A stretch of 7,123 nucleotides of DNA from the NCBI GenBank assembly GCA_001828545.1, contig MHYW01000111.1, positions 1 to 7,123 of the forward strand, written 5' to 3'. The notes beneath the pieces were generated by a model. That model searched no databases. It was not told the DNA's origin and saw only the letters and a list, made by a program, of their open reading frames with translations. The stretch's first letter is position 1; each line of letters starts with the position of its first letter. Shown one piece after another: positions 1-4,974 of the stretch. This DNA is from Planctomycetes bacterium RIFCSPHIGHO2_12_FULL_52_36. GTDB taxonomy: Bacteria; Planctomycetota; Brocadiia; Brocadiales; Bathyanammoxibiaceae. A program made the translations under genes and the position numbers.

Positions 1-3
1 CTC

Positions 4-31
4 TTGACACGCATAATAAAGGCTGTTAAAT
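4..31 (+). promoter_or_regulatory. Candidate sigma70-type promoter of vapBC
   Basis: A perfect -35 hexamer TTGACA lies at 4-9. After a 16-bp spacer comes TTAAAT at 26-31, which matches 4 of 6 bases of TATAAT; TAAATA at 27-32, with a 17-bp spacer, is a weaker alternative. Transcription would begin near 38, leaving a very short leader before the vapB start at 54. The -35 match is strong and the -10 is degenerate. Promoter activity is inferred. Confidence 0.5.
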
Positions 32-34
32 ATA

Positions 35-51
35 TGCATGGAGATGATGCA
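35..51. promoter_or_regulatory. Short inverted repeat, possible VapB operator
   Basis: TGCAT (35-39) and ATGCA (47-51) form a perfect inverted repeat with a 7-bp centre. It lies between the -10 region and the vapB start and overlaps the GGAG ribosome binding site at 40-43. VapBC complexes of this type usually repress their own operon by binding inverted repeats at this position. The arms are only 5 bp, so chance is a real possibility. Confidence 0.25.
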
Positions 52-53
52 CG

Positions 54-257
54 ATGAGAACAACTTTAGACATAGACATTAAGCTCTTAGAAGAGGCCAT
101 GAGGCTTACTAGAGCGAAGAGCAAAAAGGAGACCATAGACGTCTCCCTTAAAGAGTTAATAAGGCAGAGGCGCAGGGAACGTCTCTTGTCCAGGCTTGGT
201 CGTTTTAAATTAGACCTAACCCTCAGGAAACTAGAAAGATTAAGACAGGGTGAGTAA
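54..257 (+). CDS. vapB: VapB-type antitoxin
   Basis: This 67-residue protein has the form of the VapB family close to DUF2191 (Antitoxin_VapB_2). Residues 1-8 (MRTTLDID) would be the beta strand of a ribbon-helix-helix DNA-binding fold. Residues 9-38 look like its two helices, with the typical LLEEAM and KKETIDVSLKELI pattern. The basic tail rich in Arg and Leu (37-67) is where this family normally wraps and inhibits its toxin. ATG at 54 is preceded by GGAG at 40-43 with a 10-nt spacer, slightly long. The stop overlaps the toxin start by 8 bp, the usual translational coupling of such pairs. The protein should neutralise VapC and, with it, repress the operon. Family is confident from pattern; the exact subfamily is inferred. 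Confidence 0.85.
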   Translation: MRTTLDIDIKLLEEAMRLTRAKSKKETIDVSLKELIRQRRRERLLSRLGRFKLDLTLRKLERLRQGE

Positions 258-663
258 TAATGGGTATGTACTGGTTGATACCTCTGCATGGATATTGTCC
301 TTTAGTAACCGCCTTCCCAAAAGTACACTAGAAGAATTTAGAGCCCTCCTTACAGAAGGAAAGGTAGCCACCACTCCTATTGTAGTCTTGGAACTCCTGG
401 GCGGCGCCAGGACCGAAAAAGATTTTCAAGAACTTAGAGAGGACATGGAGGCCCTCCAGCAATTGCCTATTATAAAAGAGGTGTGGCACCGTAGCTACAA
501 GCTTTCTTTTGAGCTTCGCAGAAAAGGTCTTAACATACCTGCAACGGATATAATTATAGCCTCTACTGCGCTTCACTATAACACCCTACTCCTCCACCAC
601 GACAGGCATTTTGAGCTTATTGCAAGATACATACCCCTTCAGGTAAAGGGCATAACAGCTTAG
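250..663 (+). CDS. vapC: VapC-type PIN-domain ribonuclease toxin
   Basis: This 137-residue single PIN domain is the usual length for VapC toxins, which are Mg2+-dependent endoribonucleases that cut RNA, often tRNA or rRNA, when freed from VapB. The acidic active-site residues are visible: D10 in VDTSAW, E48 in VLELLGG, D100 in PATDIIIA and D118 in HHDRHF. All four are present, so the toxin looks intact. The start is GTG at 250, inside the end of vapB; the nearby ATG at 260 is out of frame. The RNA target cannot be read from sequence. By eye this pair is more AT-rich than the genes to its right, consistent with lateral transfer, though I did not compute composition. No strong terminator follows; a T-run at 671-676 lacks a clear stem. 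Confidence 0.9.
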   Translation: MSNNGYVLVDTSAWILSFSNRLPKSTLEEFRALLTEGKVATTPIVVLELLGGARTEKDFQELREDMEALQQLPIIKEVWHRSYKLSFELRRKGLNIPATDIIIASTALHYNTLLLHHDRHFELIARYIPLQVKGITA

Positions 664-719
664 GCCCGGCTTTTTTACTACCCTCTACCCCCTAGCGAGG
701 GCCAAGAAGGTTGTAAATT

Positions 720-764
720 GGAAATTGCAAATTTAAAATTTTAAATTTACAATTTGCAATTTCC
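720..764. repeat. AT-rich inverted repeat between convergent genes
   Basis: A 14-bp arm (GGAAATTGCAAATT, 720-733) is perfectly complementary to 751-764, with a 17-base loop. Inside, 729-748 is itself an AT-only palindrome. A competing pairing exists: TTGTAAATT at 711-719 complements AATTTACAA at 744-752, so two hairpins are mutually exclusive. The element fills the gap between vapC (+) and the CDF gene (-), whose stop is only 12 bp away. It could act as a bidirectional terminator, but the stems are almost free of G:C pairs, so it may simply be a dispersed intergenic repeat. Confidence 0.7.
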
Positions 765-776
765 GATGGTCTCTCC

Positions 777-1676
777 CTACCCACTACTCCCTAACCCCTG
801 GTTCCTGGGAAGCCACGGGTCAATATGTACAAAGGCCTTGTCCACGCTCTCAAGGGATTCCAGCGCCCTTTGTACCTCCTTGCCTATACGGTGGGATTCG
901 GTGGTGGAGGTCTCCCCATCCACGTTTATGTGCATCTCCACGTGGATATAGTTCCCAACGTGGTGGGTTCTTACCTCGTTCAGCCCTCTCACCCCTTCAA
1001 TCCCCAGGGCCTTCTTCTTTAATTCTTTTATAAGCCCTTCACTAGCCTTTTTGCCCATGAGGTAATCTATGTTATCTACACCGATGGAGTAGCCTGTGCG
1101 GATAATCCAGAGGCTGACCACCATGCCGAGAATGGGGTCAAGGAGGTAGTATCCATAATAGGCCCCCGTCATCCCCATCAGTGCCCCGAGGGCCACCAGG
1201 ACGTCGTTTTTACAGTCCTTGGCGCTGGCAAGGATTGCCGGGCTGTTGACCTTTCTGCCCGCATTTTCCAGGTACTGTTTCATAGAGGCCTTTGTGCCGA
1301 TGGTGACAAGGAGTACCAGCAAGGGGGCGATACCAAAACTCACGGCCTCTCCGCTGATGAGGCGAGTAATAGACATGTGAATCAATTCCATCCCTGCCAT
1401 GCCGGCAATCACGGCCACGATGAGGCCAGAGATGGGTTCTGCCCGATGGTGTCCGAAGGGGTGGCCCTCATCGGCCTTTTTGGCCGAGACCTGGACACTG
1501 ATATAGACGGCGATGGAGGCCACTATGTCTGTAAATGAGTCCATGGCCTCAGCAAGGATGATGAGACTGCCTGATTTAATGGCTATGACCATCTTGATGA
1601 TAAACAGGAAGGCATTCCCGTACAGACCAAGCAGGGTAGCCTTGCGGGCGGGCTGTCTTTTGGCCATGGTGTCCAT
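777..1676 (-). CDS. Cation diffusion facilitator, probable Mn/Fe efflux
   Basis: This 299-residue protein has the CDF layout of about six membrane segments followed by a cytoplasmic metallochaperone-like domain (about 211-290). CDF proteins export divalent metals in exchange for protons. The segment-2 site is D46 and D50 (MDSFTD) and the segment-5 site is D154 and D158 (KDCKND). Zinc members usually have His at one or more of these positions; an all-Asp site is typical of Mn(II) transporters and also suits Fe(II). The loop motif HPFGHHRAE (72-80) matches the family. H249, H262, H284 and D286 fall where E. coli FieF has its C-terminal-domain metal ligands. The start is ATG at 1676, 8 bp after the anmK stop, with no good ribosome binding site of its own, so translation is probably coupled to anmK. 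M4 is an alternative start. Confidence 0.9.
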   Translation of the reverse strand: MDTMAKRQPARKATLLGLYGNAFLFIIKMVIAIKSGSLIILAEAMDSFTDIVASIAVYISVQVSAKKADEGHPFGHHRAEPISGLIVAVIAGMAGMELIHMSITRLISGEAVSFGIAPLLVLLVTIGTKASMKQYLENAGRKVNSPAILASAKDCKNDVLVALGALMGMTGAYYGYYLLDPILGMVVSLWIIRTGYSIGVDNIDYLMGKKASEGLIKELKKKALGIEGVRGLNEVRTHHVGNYIHVEMHINVDGETSTTESHRIGKEVQRALESLESVDKAFVHIDPWLPRNQGLGSSG

Positions 1677-1684
1677 TTGTCTTT

Positions 1685-2965
1685 TTATATCAAATTCTTC
1701 CAGTTCCTTCCAGGCACTATCTTTCCCAGGATGACCCTATCCCTTGCCCCCGTTGCACTGGGGACGTTGGCGGGGTGGCCAGAGAGCGCCTCGTAGGCCA
1801 GCACGGCAAAACTCATCGGCTCCTTGGCCTGGGTGGGGATGCCCAGTTCCTCTATGCTCCTGACAGGGACCGAGGAGGGCAGGTACTCCTTGAGGAGTCT
1901 TACCAGTGTATGATTCCTTACCCCGCCTCCATACAGGAAGACTTCGTGAAGCGGGTGGTGGGGCATTATGAACCTTTTGTACCCCTCTGCAATGCTCCTG
2001 GCGGTGAAGGCCGTCACTGTGGCAAGGAGGGAGAGTTCATCTCCTGGGCCTGTCTTGGAATAGAGGTTATCGGCAAAGGAGTGGCCGAATTCCTCCCTCC
2101 CCGTGCTCTTGGGCAGGGGCTTCTGGAGGAAGGGATGCTTCATGAGTTGTGAGAGGAGCTTCTCGTTTATTTTACCCTTTTGGGCAAGCCTGCCCCCTTC
2201 GTCAAAGGATTGTCCCCCGCGGGTGATGTGCCAGGTTATGCGGTCAATCGCCATGTTGCCGGGACCAGTATCAAAGGCGATGATGTCATCAAGTCCTCCC
2301 GATGGTGGGAGGAAGGTTACGTTGGCAATCCCGCCAATATTCTGTAGGGCAATGCCCTTATCAATGTCTTGGAATAATAAGTAGTCCACGTATGGTACCA
2401 GGGGTGCACCGCTCCCCCCGGCGGCCACGTCTGCCATGCGGAAGTCTGCCACCGTAGTTACCCCCGTCTCATGGGCAATGACGGAGGGCTCTCCCAGTTG
2501 GAGGGTAGTGGAGAGGTTGATGCCACCACTACCCATGGGCCTGGGTTTAGGGCAGTGGAAGAAGGTGTGCCCGTGCGAACCTATGAGGTCTACGTTGTCC
2601 AGGGGCAGGGAGGCCTTTTTGGCTATAGCTTTAGCGGCCTCCGCCAACCTGTAGCCCAGGAGGATATTCATCCACGCCAGCCTCTCAGTCAGACTTTGTA
2701 GGGGCGTATTGCGATACGCCCCTGCCGACGGGTGTATGATTTCAAGTATGTTGTCCCGCAGGGAAGGTTCGTAGGGGTAGGTCTCGTGGGAGAGGACTTT
2801 TACATGTAGGGGCACGGCGCGCCGTGCCCCTACCCGGCGACTGTCCTTTGGTGAAGGAGGATGGATTTCTGCAAGACAGGCCGAAATCCCATCGGTGGAG
2901 GTCCCTGACATAAGACCAATCACTTTAAAAGGGCGGTTGTGTGTAGTTGATGCCCTGCGAGGCAT
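1685..2965 (-). CDS. anmK: Anhydro-N-acetylmuramic acid kinase
   Basis: AnmK cleaves the 1,6-anhydro ring and phosphorylates anhydro-MurNAc to MurNAc-6-phosphate, feeding murein turnover products back into metabolism in the cytoplasm. The ASKHA-fold signatures are present: GLMSGTSTDG (17-26, phosphate-binding loop), GSHGHT (129-134), VADFRMADVAAGGSGAPLVP (172-191, including the catalytic Asp by position), QNIGGIAN (208-215), DTGPGNMAID (232-241) and KSTGREEF (286-293). At 426 residues it is longer than E. coli AnmK (369). Part of the excess comes from two in-frame palindromic repeats encoding about residues 45-54 and 81-90, both N-terminal and away from the signature motifs. ATG at 2965 has AAGGA upstream with a long 12-nt spacer. 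It is probably co-transcribed with the CDF gene. Confidence 0.95.
   Translation of the reverse strand: MPRRASTTHNRPFKVIGLMSGTSTDGISACLAEIHPPSPKDSRRVGARRAVPLHVKVLSHETYPYEPSLRDNILEIIHPSAGAYRNTPLQSLTERLAWMNILLGYRLAEAAKAIAKKASLPLDNVDLIGSHGHTFFHCPKPRPMGSGGINLSTTLQLGEPSVIAHETGVTTVADFRMADVAAGGSGAPLVPYVDYLLFQDIDKGIALQNIGGIANVTFLPPSGGLDDIIAFDTGPGNMAIDRITWHITRGGQSFDEGGRLAQKGKINEKLLSQLMKHPFLQKPLPKSTGREEFGHSFADNLYSKTGPGDELSLLATVTAFTARSIAEGYKRFIMPHHPLHEVFLYGGGVRNHTLVRLLKEYLPSSVPVRSIEELGIPTQAKEPMSFAVLAYEALSGHPANVPSATGARDRVILGKIVPGRNWKNLI
2698..2725. repeat. 28-bp palindromic repeat within anmK, copy 2
   Basis: The two 14-bp halves are complementary except at two positions. The left end is GTAGGGGC and the right end GCCCCTGC. 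It lies wholly inside anmK and encodes A81 to the first base of Q90 (core residues AYRNTPL). It shares its ends with the perfect palindrome at 2806-2833 but has a different core, and it is read in the same frame; the two copies are 108 bp (36 codons) apart. Confidence 0.85.
2806..2833. repeat. 28-bp perfect palindromic repeat within anmK, copy 1
   Basis: Every base of the 14-bp halves pairs, with ends GTAGGGGC and GCCCCTAC and core ACGGCG/CGCCGT. On the coding strand it encodes V45 to the first base of H54 (VGARRAVPL). In AnmK homologues this region is a short variable loop between the strand after the phosphate-binding loop and the conserved TYPY segment (62-65 here), so an insertion would be tolerated. 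Confidence 0.9.
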
Positions 2966-2999
2966 TAGAGATTTTGGTCCTTAGTTTTTACATTTTACG

Positions 3000-3191
3000 A
3001 GACTTTTGAAGAAGTCCATAAGTACCACCAACTTTTCCCCCTCCCTAGAGGGGAGGGGGAAGGGGGAGGGTGATTTTTTCCCTCTAATAAGAGGGGATTA
3101 AGGGGTGTGTTCACCCCCACCCTTCCCTCCCCCCTCAAGGGGGAGGGAAAAACAGCACCAGAACGGAAAAACTAGACTTTTGCAGAGGTCT
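3000..3191. repeat. Structured C/G-rich repeat element with flanking direct repeats
   Basis: This fills the gap between anmK and queA. The core holds three hairpins: an 11-bp perfect stem 3035-3045/3051-3061 (5-base loop), a 6-bp stem 3080-3085/3090-3095 (4-base loop), and an 11-bp perfect stem 3123-3133/3139-3149 (5-base loop). Segments 3062-3073 and 3111-3122 also pair, with two mismatches, and would enclose the middle hairpin. The outer hairpins are made of CCCTCCC/GGGAGGG-type tracts. The block is flanked by an imperfect direct repeat, AGACTTTTG-AGA-GTC, at 3000-3017 and 3174-3191 (15 of 18 identical). No ORF is supported. It resembles a non-coding dispersed repeat or a miniature mobile element; mobility is inferred. 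Confidence 0.7.
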
Positions 3192-3195
3192 CATT

Positions 3196-4254
3196 TTACA
3201 GGATAAGCATGGCGTCTCCATAACTATAAAACCGGTAACCTTCCTTCCTGGCAACGGAGTAGGCCTTGAGTATCCTCTCCCTCCCGGCGAAGGCGGAGAC
3301 CAGTACGAGGAGGGTGGAACGCGGGAGATGAAAATTGGTCAAAAGGGCGTCCACCAGCTTAAACTCGTAAGGGGGATATATGAAGAGATTAGTCCATCCA
3401 CTGTAAGGAGACAGTTCACCCCTTGCCGCCGCCGTCTCCAGTACCCTGAGAGAGGTGGAGCCTACGGCTATTATCCGCCCTCCGCGCCTCTTGGTCTCAT
3501 TGAGTCTTCGTGCGGCCTCCGCGCCCAGCTCATAATATTCTTTCTCCATCGCATGCTGTGTGATGTCAGGGGTCTTGATTGGGATAAAAGTCCCCAGTCC
3601 CACGTGAAGGGTCAGGAAGATAATCTCTACGCCCCTCTGGGAGACCTCTCTAAGGAGTTCTTTAGTGAAGTGCAGGCAGGCCGTGGGGGCGGCGATGGAG
3701 CCGGGTTGGGTGGCAATAACGGATTGGTACCGCTCCCTGTCTTGCGATAGATAGGGGTCCCCCTCCGATAGCCTCTTTATGTAGGGGGGGAGGGGCATCC
3801 TGCCTACCCTCTCCAACACCTCTTTGAGACCCCCTTGAGGCCCCAGTTGGATGACCCACTGCCCGGAAGAGGTTCTGCTAATCAGGCGGCCCTTGAGGTT
3901 TCCCCCTTCTATGTCCAGTTCTTCTCCCTCCTGGGGTATCCCCCTGGTCTCCAGGAGCACCCTCCATCTGCCGGTGGACGCCTCTACCTCTTCTATCATG
4001 AGGAGTTTCAGCCTCCCCCCCGTGGACCTCTTTCCCACGAGTCGGGCAGGGATGACCCTTGAGTTATTCAGTACGAGGGAGTCCCCCTCACTGAGATACT
4101 CCGGGAGGTTACAGAATTGGCGATGCTCCAGTTTTCCTGAGTCGCGGTGGAGTACCATTAACCTTGAGGCGTCCCTTTCAGGCAGGGGGTGTTGGGCGAT
4201 GTATTCTCTTGGCAAGGGGTAGTCGTACAAAGATAGCTTTTTGTAACACTCCAT
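3196..4254 (-). CDS. queA: S-adenosylmethionine:tRNA ribosyltransferase-isomerase
   Basis: QueA transfers and isomerises the ribosyl part of S-adenosylmethionine onto preQ1 at the wobble base of tRNAs with GUN anticodons, giving epoxyqueuosine. The 352-residue length is normal. Diagnostic stretches are YDYPLP...IAQHPLPERDASRL (10-32), LVLNNSRVIPARL (60-72), RMPLPPYIKR (152-161), PGSIAAPTACLHF (184-196), TLHVGLGTFIPI (215-226), AVGSTSLRVLE (263-273), DALLTNFHLPRSTLLVLVSAFAG (302-324) and YRFYSYGDAM (340-349). Residue 193 is Cys where most homologues I recall have Gly (AAPTAGLHF). ATG at 4254 lacks a clear Shine-Dalgarno sequence, but homology begins within the first ten residues, so the start is sound. 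It stands alone, divergent from the mraZ operon; other queuosine genes are not in the window. Confidence 0.96.
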   Translation of the reverse strand: MECYKKLSLYDYPLPREYIAQHPLPERDASRLMVLHRDSGKLEHRQFCNLPEYLSEGDSLVLNNSRVIPARLVGKRSTGGRLKLLMIEEVEASTGRWRVLLETRGIPQEGEELDIEGGNLKGRLISRTSSGQWVIQLGPQGGLKEVLERVGRMPLPPYIKRLSEGDPYLSQDRERYQSVIATQPGSIAAPTACLHFTKELLREVSQRGVEIIFLTLHVGLGTFIPIKTPDITQHAMEKEYYELGAEAARRLNETKRRGGRIIAVGSTSLRVLETAAARGELSPYSGWTNLFIYPPYEFKLVDALLTNFHLPRSTLLVLVSAFAGRERILKAYSVARKEGYRFYSYGDAMLIL

Positions 4255-4304
4255 GTTTTTATTTTATCTACAGAAAGGGCAGAGGCAACAGAAAAAAACC
4301 AAAA

Positions 4305-4321
4305 GATTTTCCTTGAAAATC
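4305..4321. other. Hairpin with T-rich flank upstream of queA
   Basis: GATTTTC (4305-4311) and GAAAATC (4315-4321) form a perfect 7-bp stem with a 3-base loop. Read on the - strand it is followed by TTTTGGTTTTTTT, which resembles an intrinsic terminator, although the stem is AT-rich. It would lie in the queA leader if transcription starts near 4317-4324. It might attenuate queA or be incidental. There is no preQ1-riboswitch pattern that I can recognise with confidence. Confidence 0.3.
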
Positions 4322-4323
4322 AT

Positions 4324-4352
4324 ACCATATATTGTATAGTTTCACCAGTAAA
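4324..4352 (-). promoter_or_regulatory. Weak candidate promoter for queA
   Basis: On the - strand, TTTACT (complement of 4347-4352) is followed after a 17-bp spacer by TATGGT (complement of 4324-4329). Each hexamer departs from consensus. The surroundings (4321-4390) are very AT-rich, as expected for the shared control region of two divergent genes. Nearby TATA-like strings could serve instead. Confidence 0.3.
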
Positions 4353-4395
4353 ATATGATATATAGCCTGGCCGTAAAAATATTTAAAAAAAACTA

Positions 4396-4424
4396 TTGAC
4401 TAATGGAGAAACAATGATTAAATT
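4396..4424 (+). promoter_or_regulatory. Promoter of the mraZ (dcw) operon
   Basis: TTGACT (4396-4401) matches 5 of 6 -35 bases. It is followed by a 17-bp spacer and TAAATT (4419-4424), which matches 4 of 6 -10 bases. The predicted start near 4430 falls at the first MraZ box. Its place immediately before the boxes and mraZ supports it as the cluster promoter. Confidence 0.6.
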
Positions 4425-4427
4425 CCT

Positions 4428-4453
4428 GTGGTGTAAAGTGGGGACAAGTGGTG
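4428..4453 (+). promoter_or_regulatory. MraZ operator: three GTGGKG boxes at 10-bp period
   Basis: GTGGTG (4428-4433), GTGGGG (4438-4443) and GTGGTG (4448-4453) recur at exactly 10 bp. MraZ proteins are known to bind tandem TGGGN-type direct repeats separated by about 5 nt just upstream of mraZ and to autorepress. The boxes begin downstream of the -10 element. The third overlaps the probable Shine-Dalgarno sequence GGTGAG (4450-4455), so bound MraZ would cover both the transcription start and the initiation region. Confidence 0.8.
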
Positions 4454-4466
4454 AGAAAACCCATAT

Positions 4467-4913
4467 ATGCTATACGGCAGCTTTGAACATGTACTGGATG
4501 AGAAGAACCGCGTGGCCATACCTGCCCCCTTCAGGGAGGCGGCCGTGGAGAAGAAATACGGGAAGGGTTTTTTCGTTACCCGTGGGACAGAGAAGTGCCT
4601 GTTCCTCTTTACACCCATACATTGGGAGGAGTTTGTGAACAACATCCTTAGACTGCCCTTTTCAGCAGAGCGGAGGAAGGTAGAGAGGACGTTCCTTTCC
4701 CCCGCACGCAGGGTGGAGTGCGACCCGCAGGGCAGGATAGTCCTCCCTCAGGAGTTAAAAGAGTACGCCGGCCTGGAGAGAGACGTAAAGATTACCGGGC
4801 TTGGCAACAGGATAGAGGTATGGAATGCCACCAGGTGGAAGCCTATGGATGAGGAAAATGTAGCGGAGTTGGACAAATTGGCTGACAAACTCCTGGGCGG
4901 GACCGGAAACTAG
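4467..4913 (+). CDS. mraZ: Transcriptional regulator MraZ
   Basis: MraZ is an AbrB-like ring-forming DNA-binding protein that controls the division and cell-wall cluster, usually repressing it. At 148 residues it is close to E. coli MraZ (152) and contains the two expected repeats: DEKNRVAIPAPFRE (11-24) and CDPQGRIVLPQELK (85-98), each carrying the D-x-x-x-R signature. The first repeat has Asn14 where Gly is commonest. The region ERRKVERTFLSPA (68-80) also fits the family. ATG at 4467 follows GGTGAG (4450-4455) with an 11-nt spacer, a little long. The gene is first in the operon, preceded by its own operator boxes and followed after 61 bp by rsmH. Confidence 0.95.
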   Translation: MLYGSFEHVLDEKNRVAIPAPFREAAVEKKYGKGFFVTRGTEKCLFLFTPIHWEEFVNNILRLPFSAERRKVERTFLSPARRVECDPQGRIVLPQELKEYAGLERDVKITGLGNRIEVWNATRWKPMDEENVAELDKLADKLLGGTGN

Positions 4914-4974
4914 TTGTAGGTTATCAGAGGACTGAGAACTGGAAACGGGAGACTGCGGCGGACCAGGACAGGGA

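Noticed and set aside
45..90. Frameshift or annotation error as the cause of the long AnmK
   Set aside because: The frame is continuous with conserved motifs on both sides; the palindromic DNA accounts for two of the extra stretches. The numbers given here are positions near the vapB start; the relevant gene segment is 2696-2833.
663..703. GGCCC (663-667) / GGGCC (699-703) as a vapC terminator
   Set aside because: The stem is 5 bp with a 31-base loop and is followed by no T-run; the pairing is probably chance.
754..1022. Open frames on the + strand over the end of the CDF gene
   Set aside because: They overlap conserved CDF C-terminal residues and the AT-rich repeat, and have no family resemblance.
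1775..2384. Open frames on the + strand opposite anmK
   Set aside because: They are antisense to a well-conserved gene, show no recognisable domain, and have composition explained by the AnmK codons.
3035..3149. CRISPR array or tandem repeat locus
   Set aside because: The repeats are inverted hairpins with no regular spacer pattern and no cas genes nearby.
3328..4222. Open frames on the + strand opposite queA
   Set aside because: QueA motifs cover this interval on the - strand; the + frames are Pro/Gly-rich shadows.
4396..4638. + strand frame starting at 4396 over the mraZ promoter
   Set aside because: It begins within the -35/-10 region and runs out of frame through mraZ; no domain is visible.
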